From NCBI GenBank assembly GCA_030867875.1, contig JAOWCC010001501.1:18195524-18259523 (forward strand): a stretch of DNA of 64,000 nt, read 5' to 3'. Shown piece after piece: positions 60,441 to 64,000 of this stretch (positions are counted from its first letter, which is position 1; the number at the start of each line of letters is the position of its first letter). Under the pieces are notes generated by a model. It was not told the DNA's origin and did not search any database. It worked only from the letters and a program-made list of their open reading frames with translations. The translations under genes were made by a program, and so were the position numbers. This DNA is from Actinernus sp. WN-2022. Its lineage: Eukaryota; Cnidaria; Anthozoa; Actiniaria; Actinernidae.

Positions 60441-61402
60441 CTTATTCATGTAACGCACGCTTACAATTTAGTCTGCTGTTCTGCAGGTTTAGAGTCCTAA
60501 TAGATGAGTGTCTCAAATTTATGTTTATATTTGTCCCATATTATAAGTTGTATCCTTCCACCTATGATGGAGCTATCGCTATATTTCTCTACTGTTCTTT
60601 CTACCCTGTGGCTCTTTATCGCATCTCGCTGATCGCGTCCATATTGGTATTTGTTGGATTAAAGATTATTAACTGAAATGCCTGTTGGTTATCTCTATTT
60701 AAAAGCTTTTACCCTCCTTCCCAAAACTGCAGTCTGCTCATTATATTACAGAACTATAAAGGGAACTGTTGGAAGCCTTTAATTTCTCGAACCAAAACCT
60801 CGGCCGTGAGAGGATTCTTGTTTACCTTGAGAGTTGAATATTGCTTCGCTCATCAGAAATTATTCTGTGCTGAGTGTTTATTTCTCCGGGGTATTTCTGG
60901 CTTCGTGTTGGCGAGCGACAGTGTCGGCTCTCACAGTTCAGGAGTTCAGATGTCTTCAGACTTCGATAGAGGAGAGAAACCCATAACTGCTCAACCACAG
61001 TATATATATTTGCTAGTAAATCGCTATATTTCGCTATAAATCAGCTATTCAGTATACCTGTATAGTATAACGTACAGAGGTCTCGATACGAGATCGGTAA
61101 ACCAACCAAAAACACGGTCAAATCTATTTTAGTGTTGGCCTACGGTGTTTGCACTCAGTATGTATTATGACCGAGAGTAAAATGAAATGTGGCATAAAAC
61201 CTACGAAACGTACCTCAAACAAGAATACCGTCCGATGGCGAAATCTATTAGCGCTACGAGGTCAATTAATGCATAATTTAACGCATGCGCAGAAATTTTG
61301 TTGCACCGAACAAAAACAGCCTGCAGATTTCAACTCTGGCCTGCCACAGGCAGCCCGAGTAATGAGAAACGGTACGTCATACTGTAACCGTGCCGTAGTC
61401 AT
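60441..61402. other. Intergenic; repeat fragments only
   Basis: No gene seen. 61265-61355 repeats the sequence found upstream of direct repeat E (TTTAACGCATGCGC, then GCCACAGGCAGCCCGAGTAA), matching 60109-60212 with gaps. Confidence 0.5.
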
Positions 61403-61758
61403 TAGGGACCTTACGCAACCAGGACGGCGACGGCAGTGACGACGCGTACGGGAGGTAGAAAAGTGTTTTCTCCCGAAATCTGGTGTTTACTAATTCCTTT
61501 ATTTGCTTATAATTACGTTTCACATCCAGGTCTTCGAAAAATATGATAAGCATAAAGTTTTGCTAACGCCGAACGAAAAACAGAGTGATTTACTTTCTTA
61601 CGTTTGCGTTCTCTTGTAAACGTAAACTTTGGGGTTTTGACGTTGTGTTTTTCCAGACAACGGTTGAAATGAAGGCGACTGCGTGCATTTTCACGTGCAG
61701 TTATTGTATTTTATGCCGTCGTCCTAGACGTTGCCGTACTGATTGCGTAAGGTCCCTA
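61403..61758. mobile_element. MITE (356 bp) just upstream of the Dlish-like gene
   Basis: Left end TAGGGACCTTACGCAACCAG, then GGACGGCGACGGCAGTGACG; right end is the inverted form CCGTCGTCC...TTGCGTAAGGTCCCTA. The outermost 16 bases match exactly. The right end is about 180 bases before the inferred Dlish-like start codon, so the element may lie in its promoter. Confidence 0.9.
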
Positions 61759-61939
61759 TTGCCGTATACGAAAAATTAAACCACTAAAATTTGCCAACCC
61801 CTCCCCTGGTAGGTAGTGAGTGGCCTTGTATTCACCAAAGGCTTTCCTGAAAGTACCATAACACTCAAAACTGTGATTTGAAGATAGGCAACAGTCTCAT
61901 AAATCGACACAAAGGATCTTCAATTCTAGTACATTATCG

Positions 61940-62707
61940 ATGGCTTTCCTTTGTCCCTTAAGGATCCCTCATCGAAGAAGAAAGCGTAAGTTATTCGAGT
62001 TGGAAACAGTTTATGGAGCGTTTGTTTACATGTAGAGTTCTAACGTGTGTACACACATTGACAGGGCGGCAGAAGGATGGCAAAAGTACGGCTCAAAACG
62101 GAACTCCAGGAGGCCAAACAACAGACAGTAACAGTGCGGATTCTTTGGTAGGGAATGGAAAAGGAGGGGATGAAGATGAAATTGAATTTGAACCGCGAAA
62201 GATGGTGGTTTTACACGATTTTATTCCATGTGTTGAAGACGAAGTCGCCGTGAAGCGTGGTGAACATGTGAAAGCTTTGTACCAAGAAACAGATTGGATT
62301 TATATCATAAACAGCAACGGTAAAGAGGGTTTTATTCCATTTACTTATTGTTTAGCCGAGGACGAATATGAGAAACGTAAAGAAAGGCAAAAGGCAGCTG
62401 GGTTACATCGAAGAAACTTCCGAAACACATCTTTTCTGGATTCGATGGAGTTACAAGTACAAACGGATACGCAACCAGTCGCCAGCTTCTCGAAGCGTAA
62501 CTTCGGTGATTTTTTGGTTCGATTTGACTTCGATGCAACGGATGAAGGTGATATTTCGGCCAGAAAAGGTGATGTAATTACTGTTTTAAATAAAGATGAC
62601 GCTGATTGGTACTGGGTCTCAAAGAAAAATGGCCATGAAGGGTTTATTCCGAAAGATTTCATTGTCAGGGCTGATCAAGTGAGTTTACATCGCTCCCTCA
62701 ATGGAGG
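61940..62707 (+). CDS. Dlish-like: Dlish-like multi-SH3 adaptor, first two coding exons (partial)
   Basis: Exon 1 is 61940-61985 (MAFLCPLRIPHRRRK plus one base), ending at donor GTAAGT. A 79-base intron ends in TTGACAG; exon 2 is 62065-62707, ending GGAG before GTAAGT. The phases agree (the split codon is CGG, Arg16). Exon 2 encodes an acidic linker, a first SH3 domain (about residues 60-112: KMVVLHDFIPCVEDEVAVKR, then DWIYIIN and GFIPFTYC), a spacer, and a second SH3 (about 164-218: VRFDFDATDEGDISARKGDV, DADWYWVSK, EGFIPKDFI). The MAFLCP start, the SH3 text and the spacing match Drosophila Dlish, a three-SH3 protein that binds the myosin Dachs and the DHHC palmitoyltransferase Approximated downstream of Fat. 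The third SH3 is not seen before the window ends. A second possible donor (CAAGTGAGT at 62678) would shorten exon 2. The frame continuing past 62707 is intron read-through. Confidence 0.85.
61986..62064 (+). other. Intron 1 of the Dlish-like gene (79 bp)
   Basis: Starts GTAAGT, ends TTGACAG. An in-frame ATG inside it (62013) opens a longer frame, but that frame lacks the conserved MAFLCP start, so the spliced form is preferred. Confidence 0.75.
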
Positions 62708-64000
62708 TAAGTTAATTGGTGTTCATTCGAGTTCTCTGTACTTTGTTTTGCTTTTGCCTTAAGAATTTTCATTGTTTCGTGTCGTGTTTATGGTCAATAT
62801 TTTAATTTAGCATATTCAGTTATCAGTTTAATCATTTGTGGTATGAAAACATTGCAATCAGTTTGGAATTACAAAGTACAATTAAATTAAAGGAAAGTTA
62901 AGGAACATTATTTCCTTTTTTACTATTTTACTTAGAAGTTAGGCCATCGCAACACTTGTTGCATATTTGCAGATCACAATCTCAACTGCACTGGAGAATT
63001 TGAGCGAAATATCAAGCTAGTTCGACGCGATCATTCAAGCATGATTAAGTTGTCATAACTAATTAACAACACTTCGAAAAGGAAGGCCAGATCTGAAGAT
63101 ACTGATAAGCGAAGGTTTGAAGGATGTTGCTATGTTGAGTACTTTATTAGGCGCGTTACTATATCTTCACACTTGTGCATTTGTGCACCAACAATTAATT
63201 ACAGGCGCTGAACTTCACAGCATACAGTTCAGTCGGAGATGCTTAAGAAGTATTTAGCGCTGCTATTGTTCGACTGAGGTTCCCCGCTGAACATCGTTTA
63301 TGGTATTATTTCAAAACCGCTTGCGGTACGTCTCTCACAATATGTTTACGAGTCTAGCTCATGATCCATCGCGTGGACCTGCATTCAATAAAATCATTTA
63401 GAATTTTTATCGGTTAAAATACAAAAACCGATTTATTTTCATTTCTCATGAATGTTTCTCCTTTATGCACTTTCTATACAACATCATGCTGCTACCTTCA
63501 AAGGGTCATCTTCTTCTTCTGATTCATTGCCAGTGGAGCATGAAAGATCGTCCGCATTGAGCCGCATTTTGAATATTCTTTAAAATAACCGCTGACCCGC
63601 CGAGATCGCGTTGACAACTAACCACAGGAAGACCAAACTGCTCCAACAGTAATAAAGTCCTGTATGACCCTATTATACAGGAAATTTCCAAAGTATCTAA
63701 ATAAGCATTGTGGAACATGACAGTAAGACCAATTTAAACACTAAAAGCTGCTCCAATTTCTCAGTATGAGTAGAAATTCCTCAGAATGCAAAAAGTTGCT
63801 CAAAGTGAAAAAAGGTTGCTCGAAATGTGAAAAGTTGCCAAAAAGTTGCAGAGCAACTTTGTGGACAGCCCTAACTCTACTCTACTCTAGCCTTGAAAAC
63901 TGATTTAAAAATTCAACCCCCCCCCCCCCCCCCCCCATTAAGCCAAGCAAAAATTTAAGTACATGGGCAAGGTGCTGCTTTGGGGGGTGGGGGGTACACC
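62708..64000. other. Probable intron of the Dlish-like gene
   Basis: No further SH3 exon was recognised up to the window end. Near 63779-63850 is a short tandem-like set of AAAAGTTGC blocks. A run of about 19 C lies at about 63918-63936. Confidence 0.5.

Noticed and set aside
62013..62762. 249-codon uninterrupted ORF as the full SH3 protein
   Set aside because: Its first 17 codons read through an intron and its last part runs past a good splice donor; the spliced model restores the conserved MAFLCP start.

Overview
The window looks like AT-rich, repeat-dense nuclear DNA of an animal. I infer a cnidarian, most likely an anthozoan such as a stony coral or sea anemone. The reasons are short introns with metazoan splice signals, genes of animal-only families (a PRDM13-type zinc-finger factor, a rhodopsin-class GPCR, a Dlish-type SH3 adaptor), and many short inverted-repeat transposons beside Penelope-like, BEL/Pao and LINE debris. 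The species is not proven by anything here. There is no bacterial operon structure, no CRISPR and no plasmid or phage architecture.

Three genes can be supported well. (1) 12107-13584 (+) is the large 3' terminal exon of a PRDM13-like regulator: a C2HC finger at the exon start, a long disordered linker and three C2H2 fingers at the C-terminus. The PR-domain exons were not found. (2) 35940-37055 (-) is an intronless class A GPCR whose DRY, CWxP and NPxxY motifs are all altered. (3) 61940-62707 (+) is the first two coding exons of a Dlish-like multi-SH3 protein that runs off the right edge. These are unrelated cellular genes, not a pathway cluster. Four weaker coding candidates have no known function: 33466-34068 (-), 57752-58090 (-), a frame-broken chain at 59316-60016 (-), and a Penelope-type GIY-YIG tail at 26269-26379 (-).

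The rest is mostly non-coding and transposon-derived. Left part (1-24 kb): LINE tail 5171-5649, foldback 8238-8660, PRDM13-like exon, a Mutator-like MITE 16597-17307, a small MITE 18837-19032, a 2.3-kb inverted-repeat element 19235-21510 and a GCGGG-rich element 23193-23994. Middle (24-35 kb): a 1.3-kb foldback 24850-26144 with arms of about 580 bp, adjoining a Penelope-like remnant with a hammerhead-like motif, then a 4.9-kb element with TTAA target duplications (26534-31455), then a direct-repeat unit carrying an unknown 200-aa ORF (32497-34531). Right part (35-64 kb): GPCR, MITEs, a 22-bp minisatellite, a second TTAA element (48986-50093), a broken BEL/Pao fragment (54793-56256), more MITEs and the Dlish-like gene.

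The most unusual signals are a pair of hammerhead-ribozyme-like motifs whose outer stem covaries, the two TTAA-flanked elements, the direct-repeat-flanked ORF, and the frame-broken ORF chain at 59.3-60.0 kb that sits between two copies of another repeat.
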